From positions 62,001-126,000 of the forward strand of contig JANQJR010000066.1 of the NCBI GenBank assembly GCA_028281525.1: a stretch of 64,000 nucleotides of DNA. Reading direction: 5' to 3'. The stretch's first letter is position 1, and each line of letters starts with the position of its first letter. The notes beneath the pieces are model-generated. The model had not been told where the DNA came from. It made no database searches and saw nothing but the letters and a program-made list of their open reading frames with translations. The position numbers were made by a program, and so were the translations under genes. Below are positions 44,511-55,076 of this stretch, piece by piece. The DNA comes from Magnetovibrio sp. GTDB taxonomy: Bacteria > Pseudomonadota > Alphaproteobacteria > Rhodospirillales > Magnetovibrionaceae.

Positions 44511-45341
44511 ATGGCCAACTCTCAAAAGGCCAAGTCCAAAAACGCCAACGACAACGCCAAGACCACCGGTGCGAAAGCCGGGGTTAAACCTGCTCAAAAA
44601 TCCACCAAATCGGTCTTGGAGGCCGAACTCAGTCCGCATGAAAAGCTGTTGTGGTCCAGCCGTCCGGGCGCGTTCGCGTTCGCCATGGCGCACATGCGCG
44701 GGGTGTTCTGCGGCATGCCACTGATCATGCTGGCGCTGTTGTGGCAAGGTGTGGCCCTGAAGCTTTATGCTTTGCCTTATACCGGCGTGCTCACTTGGGT
44801 GTTCGCCGTGTTGGGCGTGGCCTTGACGGCGGTTCCACTGGTGGCGCTGCTGCGCGGCAAAATTTACGTGTTTTACGCGCTGACGAGCAAACGTTTGATG
44901 ATTTTGAGCCTATTCCCCAAACACGAGGTCAAGAGCTTCGCGTTTTCGTCGCTGGCGGGCGTGTACACCAAAGACATCAATTTCGGCAAGGGCACCTTGG
45001 TGATCGAAGCTTCGGGTGCGCACACCGCGAACCCGCTGAAAGCCCATGCTGCGTTTTACGGTATTGACCAAGTGCGCAAGATTGAGGATGCCGTCAACAT
45101 GATCCTCAATTCAAAAGCCGCGCGCCAGGCCGGAGCGCAGCGGGCCCGTATTCAACAGCTTCAGCAGCCGCAAACCGGCCGACAGTCCGCAGTCCCGAAG
45201 GCGGCGGACCAACCGTCTTTCGTGCCGTCCGCGTCGCCGTCCACGTCGTCGAACCCCAGTCCATCAAACTCCAGTCCCCCAAGTCATGGCGTCGCCCAGC
45301 CCGTAGCGTCTCAGGGTGCGCCGGTCTTGGCGGGGGAATGA
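44511..45341 (+). CDS. Bacterial PH-domain membrane protein
   Basis: 276 residues. A lysine/alanine-rich disordered N-terminus (about 1-35) is followed by LSPHEKLLWSSRPG, two membrane helices (about 60-80 and 88-112), and a PH-like beta domain (KIYVFYALTSKRLMIL...VKSFAFSSLAGVYTKDINFGKGTLVIEA). The C-terminal 70 residues are Gln/Ser/Pro-rich and probably unstructured. Similar proteins (YdbT/bPH2 type) act at the membrane, but their roles are mostly unknown. It has its own terminator at 45392-45440. Confidence 0.8.
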   Translation: MANSQKAKSKNANDNAKTTGAKAGVKPAQKSTKSVLEAELSPHEKLLWSSRPGAFAFAMAHMRGVFCGMPLIMLALLWQGVALKLYALPYTGVLTWVFAVLGVALTAVPLVALLRGKIYVFYALTSKRLMILSLFPKHEVKSFAFSSLAGVYTKDINFGKGTLVIEASGAHTANPLKAHAAFYGIDQVRKIEDAVNMILNSKAARQAGAQRARIQQLQQPQTGRQSAVPKAADQPSFVPSASPSTSSNPSPSNSSPPSHGVAQPVASQGAPVLAGE

Positions 45342-45391
45342 ATCAGTCGGCTTAATTTCCTCCCCCCCCCCTCCCATCTGGGATGGATGGG

Positions 45392-45440
45392 AAACCGCTT
45401 TCGGCCCCTTGTTTTTTGACGGGGGCCTGGAGGCGGTTTT
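45392..45440 (+). terminator. Terminator after the PH-domain gene
   Basis: Nested arms AAACCGC (45392-45398) with GCGGTTT (45433-45439) and GGCCCC (45403-45408) with GGGGCC (45422-45427), followed by TTTT. A run of ten C (45362-45371) precedes it. Confidence 0.75.
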
Positions 45441-45504
45441 CCGTTGAGGCTCCATTATCGGTTGCTATGATTGCGAACCAGAAATGTTTTGCATAGGAGG
45501 GCGC

Positions 45505-45795
45505 ATGAGCCAAGAAGCGGATCAAGAGGCGGAGAAGAAGCCAATTCCGGAATCGACCATAACGACCCTTAAGATCATTGGCGGGTCCGCCTTTCTTTCC
45601 ATGTTGGGTGTGGCTGTATTGTTGTGGTTTCTCATCCCTGAGGTGCTTGCAGATTCACCATTTATTCTTCCGGGGATCGTCGTTGTGGCGTTTATGGATT
45701 TAGGCGTGTTCTGGTATATGGTCCGCCAACAGCGAAAACATAACGCAAGCCTGTCGCCGGAGCCGGTCTCGGCTGTGCAACGGACAAGCCGTTAG
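45505..45795 (+). CDS. Small two-helix membrane protein
   Basis: 96 residues: a charged N-terminus (MSQEADQEAEKKPIPE), two hydrophobic helices (about 21-44 and 52-72, ending FWYMVRQQRK) and a polar tail. No family was recognised. The ATG follows a strong AGGAGGG ribosome site, which fixes this start over an upstream one. It appears monocistronic. Confidence 0.65.
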   Translation: MSQEADQEAEKKPIPESTITTLKIIGGSAFLSMLGVAVLLWFLIPEVLADSPFILPGIVVVAFMDLGVFWYMVRQQRKHNASLSPEPVSAVQRTSR

Positions 45796-45874
45796 CCCAC
45801 TTAAGGCCTTCATCGCGCATGCACCGCAGCTTATTGCCGGGGGTATGGCTCCTAAAGAAAAGGAGCTAGCAAGC

Positions 45875-46111
45875 TCAGGCTTTCAGGCCACAAGCCCCGT
45901 TGGCGCAACCGCCCATCGCCGGGCAGGCGGGGATGTCGGGTGCGGTCTGGCCGCTGACATTGGGGGCCGACAAGCCTTTAACCAAATTCTTCGAGCCGCA
46001 GGTCGGGCACTTCAGCTTCTTGGCTTTGAGCTGCGCCATGCAGTCGTCGTAGTTGTCGAAGCTTTCCGCGAATTCGTGGTCCTTATCGCAGATCAGGGTG
46101 TAGGTGATCAT
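45875..46111 (-). CDS. Short DUF1178/FmdB-like zinc-ribbon protein
   Basis: 78 residues. The N-terminal half is a zinc ribbon: LICDKDHEFAESF provides Cys and His and LKCPTCGSKNL the Cys pair, the pattern of DUF1178/FmdB-type regulators. The C-terminal tail is short and Cys/Gly-rich (CPAMGGCANGACGLKA), which could bind a second metal ion. DUF1178 proteins are usually nearer 140 residues, so this is a short form. It lies downstream of gltD on the same strand across a spacer with four GCAGCAT repeats. Function unknown. Confidence 0.75.
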   Translation of the reverse strand: MITYTLICDKDHEFAESFDNYDDCMAQLKAKKLKCPTCGSKNLVKGLSAPNVSGQTAPDIPACPAMGGCANGACGLKA

Positions 46112-46155
46112 CTCTGGATCCTATTTCTAGTCCATTGAAATCAAATAATTGCTGC

Positions 46156-46208
46156 GCAGCATTTTTGCAGCATAACCTGCTCATGTTACGCAGCATTGGG
46201 TGCAGCAT
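46156..46208. repeat. Four phased GCAGCAT direct repeats
   Basis: GCAGCAT occurs at 46156, 46167, 46190 and 46202, with start-to-start spacings of 11, 23 and 12 bp, close to whole turns of DNA. The array lies between gltD and the zinc-ribbon gene and the last unit touches the gltD stop. It could be a multi-site operator. Confidence 0.5.
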
Positions 46209-47636
46209 TTAGCGTGGCAATTCGGTCGAACCCATCAAGAACTCGTCCACCGCACGCGCAGCTTGGCGGCCTTCGCGGATCGCCCAGACGACCAGCGATT
46301 GGCCGCGGCGCATGTCGCCGGCGGCGAAGACCTTGTCGATGGAGGTCTGGTAGTCGTCCGTGTTGGCTTGCACGTTGCCGCGGGCGTCCTTGTCCACGCC
46401 CAATTCATCCAACATGCCTTCGTGCACCGGGTGCACGAAACCCATGGCGAGGAACGCGCGTTCGCAGGGAATTTCGAACTCGGAACCCGCGATTTCCTGC
46501 GGGCCTTTGTCCGTCCATTCGACCCGCACGCACTTGGCGGCCTTGAGGTTGCCGTCCGCGTTGCCGACGAATTCCTTGGTCATCACGTTCCAGTCGCGCG
46601 CGCAGCCTTCTTCGTGGCTGGTCGAGGTGCGCAATTTCAGCGGCCAGTCGGGCCAGGTGGTGAGCTTTTCTTCCTTTTCGGGCGGTTTCGGCATGATTTC
46701 GATCTGGGTGATCGAGGCCGCTCCCTGGCGCGCCGAGGTGCCGACACAGTCAGACCCCGTGTCGCCGCCGCCGATGACCAGCACGTTCCTGTCCGTGGCG
46801 AGGATGTCGCCGACGTTGATCAACTCGCCCCCGTTGCGACGGTTTTGCTGGGTCAGGAACTCCATGGCGAAGTGCACGCCGTTGAGCTCGCGCCCCGGCA
46901 CCGGCAGATCGCGCGGTTTTTCCGAGCCGCCGGTGAGCACCACGGCGTCATAGGTATCCAAAAGGTCCTTGGCGGAAATATCGACGCCGATCAGCGTGTT
47001 GGGGCGGAAATCCACGCCCTCGGTCTGCATCTGGCCCAAGCGGCGGTCGATGATGGACTTTTCGAGTTTGAAGTCGGGAATGCCGTAACGCAAAAGCCCG
47101 CCAGCATGCGCGTTCTTTTCATAAAGCGAAACCTTGTGGCCCGCGCGCGCCAACTGCTGCGCGGCGGCCATGCCGGCCGGGCCCGCGCCGATCACGGCGA
47201 CCTTCTTGTCGGTGTGGTGCTTGGCGATCTTAGGGATAACCCAGCCTTCTTCCCAGCCCTGATCGATGATGGCGCATTCGATGGTCTTGATGGTCACCGG
47301 CTTGTCGTCCAAGTTCAACGTGCACGACGCTTCGCAGGGTGCGGGACAGATGCGGCCCGTGAATTCCGGGAAGTTGTTGGTCGAGTGCAGGACCTCCAAG
47401 GCTTCGCGCATGTCGCCGCGGTATGTCAGGTCGTTCCATTCCGGGATGATGTTCATCACCGGGCAGCCCTGGTGGCAGTAGGGAATGCCGCAGTCCATGC
47501 AGCGCGCACCCTGCTCTTTCAGCGCATCTTCCTTGAGCGGAATGATGAACTCTTCGTAGTGGTCCACGCGGTCCTTGACCGGCGCATAAGCGCGGTCGTG
47601 GCGGTCGATTTCCAAAAATCCGGTTGGCTTACCCAT
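46209..47636 (-). CDS. gltD: Glutamate synthase small (beta) subunit
   Basis: 475 residues. This flavoprotein takes electrons from NADPH and passes them through Fe-S clusters to GltB. The N-terminal cysteine motif [15 protein letters not shown] (about 41-55) and a second group, [11 protein letters not shown], ligate 4Fe-4S clusters. FAD motif [19 protein letters not shown] and NADPH motif [13 protein letters not shown] are intact, as is the C-terminal [17 protein letters not shown]. It is 19 nt downstream of gltB in the same operon and completes the ammonium-assimilating GS-GOGAT pathway. Confidence 0.97.
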   Translation of the reverse strand: MGKPTGFLEIDRHDRAYAPVKDRVDHYEEFIIPLKEDALKEQGARCMDCGIPYCHQGCPVMNIIPEWNDLTYRGDMREALEVLHSTNNFPEFTGRICPAPCEASCTLNLDDKPVTIKTIECAIIDQGWEEGWVIPKIAKHHTDKKVAVIGAGPAGMAAAQQLARAGHKVSLYEKNAHAGGLLRYGIPDFKLEKSIIDRRLGQMQTEGVDFRPNTLIGVDISAKDLLDTYDAVVLTGGSEKPRDLPVPGRELNGVHFAMEFLTQQNRRNGGELINVGDILATDRNVLVIGGGDTGSDCVGTSARQGAASITQIEIMPKPPEKEEKLTTWPDWPLKLRTSTSHEEGCARDWNVMTKEFVGNADGNLKAAKCVRVEWTDKGPQEIAGSEFEIPCERAFLAMGFVHPVHEGMLDELGVDKDARGNVQANTDDYQTSIDKVFAAGDMRRGQSLVVWAIREGRQAARAVDEFLMGSTELPR

Positions 47637-47655
47637 ATCTCAAATCCTCTCCGCC

Positions 47656-50600
47656 TCAGTTGCCCACGGACGTTTCCACACCGTCGTGTTCGGATGCGCG
47701 GTCCTTGGCCTGCATTTCCTGGAGCGCGCGGCGGTATTCCACCGGCATCACCTTGACGAACTTGGGCAGGTATCGGCCCCAGTTGTCCAAGATTTCCTTG
47801 GCGCGCGGGCTGGCGGTGTAGTGATGGTGCTTTTCGATCAGCGTTTTCAGGCGCTGCGCGTCGAAGCGGGTCATGTCGTGGTTGATGTCGACCAGGCCGT
47901 GGGCTTCCAGATCGCCGCCCTGGCCTTCGATTTCCTCCATGACGCGCTCTTCCGCCGCGATCGGTTCCAGATCGACCTGCGCCAGATTGCAGCGCGTCTC
48001 GAAGTCGCCGCTTTCATCCAGCACGTAGGCGATGCCGCCCGACATGCCGGCGGCGAAGTTGCGTCCGGTGGAACCGAGGCACACCAGGATGCCGCCCGTC
48101 ATGTATTCGCATCCGTGGTCGCCCACGCCTTCGACCACGGCGGTCGCGCCGGAATTGCGCACGCCGAAACGCTCGCCCGCGACGCCTTGGAAGTAGGCTT
48201 CGCCCGCCGTTGCGCCGTAAAGGCAGGTGTTGCCGACGATGATGTTGTCGGTGGGGTCCTCGATGGCGGCATCGTGGGTGGGACGGATGACCAGGCGGCC
48301 ACCGGCCAGGCCCTTGCCGACGTAGTCGTTGGCGTCGCCTTTCAGATCGATGGTGATGCCGGGGCTCAGCCACGCGCCCAGCGATTGGCCGGCGGTGCCG
48401 GTGGCGTCGATGTAGATGGTGTCGTCGGGAAGTCCGGCCTTGCCGTACTTTTTGGCGACTTCGCCCGACAGCATGGTGCCCACCGTGCGGTTGACATTGA
48501 TCAACTGTGTCTGGATGCGCACCGGCGTGTCCTCGTTGAGGGCCGGCCCTGCCTGTTCGATCAGGGTGTTGTCCAGCGCCTTTTCGAGGCCGTGGTCCTG
48601 GCCTTCGCAGTTGAACACTGCGACGTCCGGGCCGGCTTCGGGCTTGTGCAGAATGCCGGAGAAATCAAGCCCCTGGGTTTTCCAGTGGTCGATGGCGTCG
48701 TTCATTTCGATGGTGTCCGAGCGCCCGATCATGTCGTTGATCGTGCGGAAACCCAGTTCCGCCATCAAAACCCGCATTTCTTCGGCGAGGAAGGTGAAGT
48801 AGTTGACCACGTGCGCCGGTTCGCCCGGGAACAGCTTGCGCAATTCCGGGTTCTGGGTGGCGATGCCGACCGGGCAGGTGTTCAGGTGGCATTTGCGCAT
48901 CATCAGGCAGCCCTCAGAGATCAGCGCCGCGGTGGCGAAGCCGAATTCGTCCGCACCCAACAAAGCGCCGACGACAACGTCGCGCGCGGTGCGCAACCCG
49001 CCGTCAACCTGCACGGCGATGCGCCCGCGCAGCTTGTTCAACACCAGGGTCTGGTGCGTTTCGGCCAAGCCCGTTTCCCACGGACCGCCCGCGTGCTGGG
49101 TGGAGGTCAGCGGGCTCGCGCCGGTGCCGCCATCGAAGCCGGAAATGGTGACGTGGTCGGCGTGCGCCTTGGACACGCCCGCGGCCACCGTGCCGACGCC
49201 CACTTCGGACACCAGTTTGACCGAAATGCGGGCCTTGGGGTTGATGTTCTTCAAATCGTGAATCAGCTGGGCCAAATCCTCGATCGAATAGATGTCGTGG
49301 TGCGGCGGCGGTGAAATCAGGCCGACGCCGGGCGTCGAGTGGCGCACGCGTGCGATCCATTCATCGACCTTGTGGCCGGGCAGTTGGCCGCCTTCGCCGG
49401 GCTTCGCGCCCTGGGCCATCTTGATCTGGATGTCGTCGGCGTTGACCAGATATTCCGCCGTCACGCCGAAGCGTCCGCTGGCCACCTGTTTGATCGCCGA
49501 GCGCATGGAATCGCCGTTTTCCATCGGTTCGAAACGCACCGCTTCCTCACCGCCTTCGCCGGTGTTGGACTTGCCGCCCAAACGGTTCATGGCGATGGCG
49601 AGCGTGGTGTGCGCCTCCCAGGAAATCGAGCCAAACGACATGGCCCCGGTGGCGAAGCGCTTGCAGATGTCTTCGATGGGTTCGACCTCGTCCAGCGGCA
49701 CCGGTGTGCCGGTGCCCTTCAGCTTGAAGAGGCCGCGCAGGTTCTTGAACTTCGCGTCGTGGTCGTTCATCACCTGCTCGAACTTGCGGTACGTTTCGCG
49801 GTCGCCTTTGCGCACCGCGTGCTGCAGCAGTTGGATCGTTTCCGGGGTCCAGCAGTGCGTTTCGCCGCGATGGCGCCACGCAAGCTCGCCGCCCACGTCC
49901 AGGTGCTTGTGGTAGATCGGGTTTTCGCCAAAGGCTTCCGCGTGACGGCGCACCGTTTCCTGGGCGACTTCGTTCAAGCCGATGCCGCCGACTTTGGATG
50001 CGGTTTTGGTGAAGAACTGTTCGATGAAACCGTCGTTGAGCCCCACGGCGTCGAAGATTTGCGCGCCGCAGTAGGACTGGAACGTGGAAATGCCCATCTT
50101 GGAGAAGACCTTGAGCATGCCCTTGTCCACCGCCTTGATATAGCGGCTTTGGGCCTCGGCGACGCTCAGGTCGTTGGGCAGCTCATCGGTCATGTCGGCG
50201 ATGGTGTCGAACGCCAGATAGGGGTTGATCGCTTCCGCGCCATAGCCGCCCAACAGGCAGAAATCGTGCACGCGCCTGGGTTCGCCGGATTCGACGACGA
50301 GGCCGACGGAGGTGCGCAAACCCTTGCGGATCAAGTGATGGTGCACACCCGCCGTCGCCAGCAGCGCCGGGATGGCGATGTGATCCACGTCGAGTCCGCG
50401 GTCCGACAAAATGATGATGTTGTAGCCGTCCTTGACCACTTCTTCGGCCTTGGCGAACAGCTTTTCCAGTGCCGCTTCCATACCCGCCGCGCCGGCATCA
50501 GTGGGGTAGACCATGTCGAGCGTATAGGCCTTGAACGCGCGGTCCACGTGGTTTTCGATGTGGCGGATCTTTTCCAAATCCAGGTTGGTCAGGATCGGCT

Positions 50601-52302
50601 GGCGCACTTCCAGGCGCATCTTCGCGCCCGCGTCCTTGGGATCCAGCAGGTTCGGGCGCGGCCCGATCAGGCTCACCAGGCTCATCACCAGCTCTTCGCG
50701 GATTGGGTCGATCGGCGGGTTGGTGACCTGAGCGAAGTTCTGCGCGAAGTAGTCGTACAGCACCTTCGGGCGGTCGGACAGCACCGCAATCGGCGTGTCG
50801 CGGCCCATGGAGCCCACCGGGTCCTGACCCGTGGTCGCCATCGGTTTGATGAAGTGCTTCAAATCTTCCTGGGTGTAACCAAAGGCTTGCTGGGCATCCA
50901 GCATGGTTTCGTGATCGGGCGCCATGGCCGGGTTTTCTTCCGGCAGGTCCTCGACATGAATCTGCGTTTGGTCCAGCCACTCTTGGTAGGGATTGGCGCC
51001 CGCCAGTTCGGCCTTGATTTCCTGGTCGTCGATGATGCGGCCCTGCTCCAGATCGATGAGGAACATCTTGCCCGGCTGCAGACGCCACTTTTTGACGATC
51101 TTGCTTTCCGGAATCGGCAGCACGCCGACTTCGGAACCCATGATCACGAAATCGTCGTCGGTGACGACGTAGCGCGCCGGGCGCAGCCCGTTGCGGTCCA
51201 GCGTCGCGCCGATCTGGCGGCCGTCGGTGAAGCACACCGCCGCCGGGCCGTCCCACGGCTCCATCAAGGCGGCGTGGTATTCGTAGAAGGCCTTGCGGTC
51301 TTCGTCCATCAACGGGTTGGAATCCCAGGCTTCCGGGATCATCATCATCATCGCTTGGGCCAGCGAGTAGCCGCCCGCGACCAACAGTTCCAAAGCGTTG
51401 TCGAAGGTCGCGCTATCGGATGCGCCGTCGCCGATCAGCGGCCACAGCTTGTCCAAATCGTCGCCCAAGACGTCGGAGCGCATGGTCGCGCGGCGCGCCG
51501 CCATCCAGTTGATGTTGCCGCGCACGGTGTTGATTTCGCCGTTGTGGCAGAGATAGCGGAACGGCTGCGCCAGTTCCCAACTCGGGAAGGTGTTGGTGGA
51601 GAAACGCTGGTGCACCAACGCCAGCGCGGATTCGGCGCGCTCGTCCTGCAAGTCTTTGTAATAGTTCTGCAGGTTCCCCGACAGCACCATACCTTTATAA
51701 ACGATGGTGTGGGTGGACAGCGACGGCATGTAGAAGTTCGCGCGCGAATCGGCCGCATCCCAAATGGCGTGGTGGACCTGCTTGCGGATCACGAACAGCT
51801 TGCGTTGGAACGCGCCCAGATCGAAACCGTCGCCCTTCTTGATGAAGACCTGACGAATCATCGGTTCGTCGGCCTTGACGCTTTCGCCCAAGCACGAATT
51901 GTCCACCGGCACGTCGCGCCAACCGAGAAGTTCCTGGCCTTCGGCGGGGATCACGGATTCGAACGCCTCGATGCAAGCCGCGCGGGTGGTGTCGTCTTGC
52001 GGCAGGAACACCTGGCCCACGGCGTACTCGCCCACGGCGGGCAATTCGAAGCCCAGCTTGGCGCAGTCTTCGGCCAGCAGGCGGTGCGGAATCTGCATGA
52101 TGATGCCCGCGCCGTCGCCCGCCAGCGGATCGGCGCCGACCGCGCCACGGTGGTCCAGGTTCACCAGAATCTGCAGGCCCTGGCGGATAATTTCATGGCT
52201 CGGCTGGTTCTTGATGTTGCAAATGAAGCCAACACCGCAGTTGTCGTGCTCGTTGCTCGGGTCGTAGAGGCCCTGCTTCTCGGGCAGTCCGCTTGCTTTC
52301 AT
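47656..52302 (-). CDS. gltB: Glutamate synthase large (alpha) subunit
   Basis: 1548 residues. It makes two glutamates from glutamine and 2-oxoglutarate using electrons from GltD. The N-terminal amidotransferase starts with the catalytic Cys in CGVGFI after a propeptide of about 21 residues that must be removed. The central FMN/synthase domain contains [10 protein letters not shown] and [16 protein letters not shown]; the 3Fe-4S ligand region is [13 protein letters not shown]. The C-terminal beta-helix has glycine-rich repeats ([17 protein letters not shown]). Length and all domains are normal. Confidence 0.98.
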   Translation of the reverse strand: MKASGLPEKQGLYDPSNEHDNCGVGFICNIKNQPSHEIIRQGLQILVNLDHRGAVGADPLAGDGAGIIMQIPHRLLAEDCAKLGFELPAVGEYAVGQVFLPQDDTTRAACIEAFESVIPAEGQELLGWRDVPVDNSCLGESVKADEPMIRQVFIKKGDGFDLGAFQRKLFVIRKQVHHAIWDAADSRANFYMPSLSTHTIVYKGMVLSGNLQNYYKDLQDERAESALALVHQRFSTNTFPSWELAQPFRYLCHNGEINTVRGNINWMAARRATMRSDVLGDDLDKLWPLIGDGASDSATFDNALELLVAGGYSLAQAMMMMIPEAWDSNPLMDEDRKAFYEYHAALMEPWDGPAAVCFTDGRQIGATLDRNGLRPARYVVTDDDFVIMGSEVGVLPIPESKIVKKWRLQPGKMFLIDLEQGRIIDDQEIKAELAGANPYQEWLDQTQIHVEDLPEENPAMAPDHETMLDAQQAFGYTQEDLKHFIKPMATTGQDPVGSMGRDTPIAVLSDRPKVLYDYFAQNFAQVTNPPIDPIREELVMSLVSLIGPRPNLLDPKDAGAKMRLEVRQPILTNLDLEKIRHIENHVDRAFKAYTLDMVYPTDAGAAGMEAALEKLFAKAEEVVKDGYNIIILSDRGLDVDHIAIPALLATAGVHHHLIRKGLRTSVGLVVESGEPRRVHDFCLLGGYGAEAINPYLAFDTIADMTDELPNDLSVAEAQSRYIKAVDKGMLKVFSKMGISTFQSYCGAQIFDAVGLNDGFIEQFFTKTASKVGGIGLNEVAQETVRRHAEAFGENPIYHKHLDVGGELAWRHRGETHCWTPETIQLLQHAVRKGDRETYRKFEQVMNDHDAKFKNLRGLFKLKGTGTPVPLDEVEPIEDICKRFATGAMSFGSISWEAHTTLAIAMNRLGGKSNTGEGGEEAVRFEPMENGDSMRSAIKQVASGRFGVTAEYLVNADDIQIKMAQGAKPGEGGQLPGHKVDEWIARVRHSTPGVGLISPPPHHDIYSIEDLAQLIHDLKNINPKARISVKLVSEVGVGTVAAGVSKAHADHVTISGFDGGTGASPLTSTQHAGGPWETGLAETHQTLVLNKLRGRIAVQVDGGLRTARDVVVGALLGADEFGFATAALISEGCLMMRKCHLNTCPVGIATQNPELRKLFPGEPAHVVNYFTFLAEEMRVLMAELGFRTINDMIGRSDTIEMNDAIDHWKTQGLDFSGILHKPEAGPDVAVFNCEGQDHGLEKALDNTLIEQAGPALNEDTPVRIQTQLINVNRTVGTMLSGEVAKKYGKAGLPDDTIYIDATGTAGQSLGAWLSPGITIDLKGDANDYVGKGLAGGRLVIRPTHDAAIEDPTDNIIVGNTCLYGATAGEAYFQGVAGERFGVRNSGATAVVEGVGDHGCEYMTGGILVCLGSTGRNFAAGMSGGIAYVLDESGDFETRCNLAQVDLEPIAAEERVMEEIEGQGGDLEAHGLVDINHDMTRFDAQRLKTLIEKHHHYTASPRAKEILDNWGRYLPKFVKVMPVEYRRALQEMQAKDRASEHDGVETSVGN

Positions 52303-52721
52303 GCGTCTATTCCAGTCTGTAACGGCCGCGGGGTCGGCGGCTTAAAAACGTGTGAGTTCAAGGCGCTAATAGCGCGTCCGCCGCCAGTATCCCCCCGGCG
52401 CGGCCAACGCCTTTAGCATCTTGTCAGAAACTTTGGAGGCGCGACATTACTCGAATTGGGCGCAAAAGAAAAGCCCGGGGCGGCAATTTTTGAAACACTC
52501 TGAAACGCCTGGAATTCCGCCGATTTGGGCCGGTCCGGGACGGTTCCGAAGCGGGACTTTTTTGCGTTTTGGGAGTCGCGGGGTTTTGATCCAAAAAAGG
52601 GGCGCGGAATCAGGGCGTTGAGTTCGCTCCTTGGTTGGTGCGTTAAGCTTCTGTCAATTCTAGGTGAGATACTCTGGGGCGGGTTTTTGAGGTTTTCATA
52701 TATACATAAGGCATAACAGCC
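52303..52721. other. Divergent intergenic region between gltB and uppP
   Basis: About 420 bp that must hold the promoters of both genes. A small hairpin GCGCTAATAGCGC lies near 52360. From 52640 to 52710 the sequence becomes AT-rich before the uppP start. I see no convincing small gene or clear operator. Confidence 0.4.
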
Positions 52722-53534
52722 GTGCCGACCTTGCATATCGTTCTCTTGGCGCTGGTCCAAGGCGTCACCGAATTTCTGCCCATCAGCTCCAGCGGGCATC
52801 TGGTTTTGCTGCCTTGGTTCGCGGGATGGCAGGACCAGGGCCTGACCTTGGACGTTGCGGTACACGTGGGTACGCTCGGCGCGGTCGTTGCCTACCTTTG
52901 GCGCGACATCGCGGACATGCTGAGCGGTCTGTGGCGCGCCCTCAAAGGCAAGGGCGTGGGCAAGGACGCGCGCCTGGCCTTCTATCTGGTGTTGGGCACG
53001 CTGCCGATCATCGGGGCCGGATACGCCATGAACGCCTATTATCCCAATGGCCTGCGTTCCGTCGAGGTGATCGGCTGGGCGACGCTCGGCTTCGGCGTGC
53101 TGTTGTGGCTGATCGATCGCTTTTCGGTCACGCTCAGGCGCATGGAACACCTCGGATTGAGCGACGTGATGATCATCGGTGTGGCCCAATGTCTGGCTTT
53201 GATCCCGGGAACGTCTAGATCGGGCATCACCATGACCGCGGGGCGTCTACTAGGTCTGGAACGCATTGATTGTGCACGCTTTTCCATGCTGCTTTCGATC
53301 CCCGCCATCGTCGGCGCGGGCACTTTGAAGGGCCTGGAACTCTATGAAAAAGGTGACCCGGTGCTGATCGGCAACGTTTTGACCGCCGCCGGGCTAGCCT
53401 TCGTCTCCGCGCTCATCGCCATCGCGCTGATGATGGCGTGGCTCAGGCGCGCATCGTTCACCCCGTTCGTGATTTACCGTATTTTGCTGGGCGGCGTGCT
53501 GTTGGCGGTGAGTTACGGGTATTTGACGATTTAG
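52722..53534 (+). CDS. uppP: Undecaprenyl-diphosphatase
   Basis: 270-residue multi-pass membrane phosphatase (BacA family) that dephosphorylates undecaprenyl diphosphate, regenerating the lipid carrier for peptidoglycan and surface glycans and giving some bacitracin resistance. Both catalytic motifs are present: GVTEFLPISSSGHL near the N-terminus and IPGTSRSGITM at about 165-175. It starts at GTG. Its product would serve the lipid-linked sugar reactions expected of the GT2-GtrA protein in this window, though the genes are not linked. Confidence 0.96.
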   Translation: MPTLHIVLLALVQGVTEFLPISSSGHLVLLPWFAGWQDQGLTLDVAVHVGTLGAVVAYLWRDIADMLSGLWRALKGKGVGKDARLAFYLVLGTLPIIGAGYAMNAYYPNGLRSVEVIGWATLGFGVLLWLIDRFSVTLRRMEHLGLSDVMIIGVAQCLALIPGTSRSGITMTAGRLLGLERIDCARFSMLLSIPAIVGAGTLKGLELYEKGDPVLIGNVLTAAGLAFVSALIAIALMMAWLRRASFTPFVIYRILLGGVLLAVSYGYLTI

Positions 53535-53624
53535 CGCCGATTGGTGAGCGTTGTTTGCTCGTTTGCATACTTTCGTCACATTGAGGGTGTTCATTAGGAC
53601 AAAGCTTTTCCACGGGAGGTCCCC

Positions 53625-54371
53625 ATGAAATTTGCCGCGCAGGCTGCCTTCGCCGCAGCCGCCCTCATCTTTTCCGCCCAGGTTGTGTCCGTTCCGGTTG
53701 CCAGCGCCAACCCGGGTTACCCGGGGTATTCGGGTTATGGCTATCCGGGTCAGATGATGCGGCCGGGCTATCCGCCCGCGATGGGCCAGCAGGGTTATCA
53801 AGGGCAGCAAGGCTATCAGGGCTACCAGGGGGGCTATCCGCAACAGCGGATGATGAACCGCCCCGGCCACAAAGGTATGACCCATCCGGGTGTGAAGATG
53901 AATCAGAAGCGCCAACAGGCGCAGCCGAGCCCGAACCAAAAGCCTGCCGCAAATCTGGATGCGCTGGGCTCGCCGGTCAAAATCACCAAAAGCTTCGATG
54001 AGGCCTGGGCCGCACGGGTCAAAACGGCGCTGGCCATCACCCCGGACCAGACGCCCGCCTGGGATGCCTTTATCAAAGCCCTGAAAGACCAGATCGAAAC
54101 CATGGCGGCGCTGCACGACAGCATGCACGGTGGCGATGTGGGCCAGATCAGCCGTGCGGACCGCCAGGACATCCGCCAAAGTCACCGCCAGCAGCGCCAG
54201 GAGCTGATGCGCGAAGTCGAATACGCCGGCATGGATTTGTTCGACCGGCTCAACCCCGAACAGCAAAGCCAGGCCAAATATCTCATCGCCAAGTACACCA
54301 AGGGCCAAGGTGCCATGGGCAAGGGTGCGATGGGGAAAGGCACGATGTCGGGACATCGGTGCCGGTATTGA
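53625..54371 (+). CDS. Spy/CpxP-like periplasmic protein with Gly/Tyr-rich N-terminal repeats
   Basis: 248 residues. A signal peptide (MKFAAQAAFAAAALIFSAQ, cleavage near SANP) is followed by a low-complexity Gly-Tyr-Pro-Gln region (PGYPGYSGYGYPGQ; repeated QGYQGQQGYQGYQ), then a helical C-terminal half with an LTxxQ-type motif (DRLNPEQQSQAKYL) as in Spy/CpxP chaperones, and another helical block TPDQTPAWDAFIKALKDQ. It probably acts in envelope stress. The repeats are unusual for Spy and could mediate surface or polymer contacts. The C-terminal KGAMGKGAMGKG is a short repeat. Confidence 0.75.
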   Translation: MKFAAQAAFAAAALIFSAQVVSVPVASANPGYPGYSGYGYPGQMMRPGYPPAMGQQGYQGQQGYQGYQGGYPQQRMMNRPGHKGMTHPGVKMNQKRQQAQPSPNQKPAANLDALGSPVKITKSFDEAWAARVKTALAITPDQTPAWDAFIKALKDQIETMAALHDSMHGGDVGQISRADRQDIRQSHRQQRQELMREVEYAGMDLFDRLNPEQQSQAKYLIAKYTKGQGAMGKGAMGKGTMSGHRCRY

Positions 54372-54413
54372 ACCGCAGTCGCGTGTCCATCACTTCATAC
54401 GCGATTGACAGAA

Positions 54414-55076
54414 TTATGCTGGGAGGTGCGTTTCTATCAGTGCGCCATGGGTATCCGGTGATCTGATATCGATGTGGCTGACAGGGATGGCGTTCAGCTT
54501 ACGAGAAATGTTGGTGACGGCGGCGCCCAGGTGGATGTAACCCGTCAGTTCGCCCGCGATCAATGGCAATATCGACGTGTTTTGCTTGTGTTCTTGCTTT
54601 CCGATGGTTGCTGCAAGTTGATCGGTGGCGGCGATGAACACGTCGTAGAGTTCCGATTCCGTTTCGGGCAGGTTTTTGCCCCCTAGCCGTTTGAGCGTTC
54701 TTTTTATGATGCGCAGATCGTTTTGCGCCATCAGTGTCCAATTGATTTTGTGATCGGCTTTGATTTGAGCGCGCACGTCTTTCATTTGTGCTGCGGCTTC
54801 TTTGAAATCGGCTACCGCTTTATCAAAGGCTTCTTTTCCGCCCCCGTGGTTCTGGAGCTCGCGTTGGCGCAAACCCGCGAAAACAGCTTCCAAGCCTTCG
54901 AGCGCTTGTGCGCTGGCTTTGCGTGATTCTGCTTCCGCGTCACCATTGAAAATGTTCCCCAGTTCGCTGGCGTGTGCGGGAACAGCCATGGCGAGGCCGA
55001 GCCACGCCGTACAGAACAGTGCCGCCCAGTTAAAGCGTGGGGCACCACGCTTTTCGCATCTCTTCGTGCGTGTCAT
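54414..55076 (-). CDS. Secreted helical protein of unknown function
   Basis: 220 residues with a signal peptide (WAALFCTAWLGLAMAVPAHA, cleavage before SELG). The mature part is mostly amphipathic helix (about 35-110) with repeating Ala/Lys/Glu, then ETESELYDVFIAATDQLAATIGKQ. No domain was recognised. Its start lies 47 nt inside the end of the upstream gene, an overlap large enough that either start may be misplaced, but coupling is likely. The two genes form an apparent two-gene envelope operon. Confidence 0.65.
   Translation of the reverse strand: MTRTKRCEKRGAPRFNWAALFCTAWLGLAMAVPAHASELGNIFNGDAEAESRKASAQALEGLEAVFAGLRQRELQNHGGGKEAFDKAVADFKEAAAQMKDVRAQIKADHKINWTLMAQNDLRIIKRTLKRLGGKNLPETESELYDVFIAATDQLAATIGKQEHKQNTSILPLIAGELTGYIHLGAAVTNISRKLNAIPVSHIDIRSPDTHGALIETHLPA

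Noticed and set aside
49339..52416. A 1025-codon plus-strand frame opposite gltB
   Set aside because: Long shadow frames are common opposite GC-rich coding sequence. The minus-strand GltB has all catalytic motifs.
52413..53189. Minus-strand frame between gltB and uppP
   Set aside because: It runs opposite uppP and its N-terminal part has no protein-like features.
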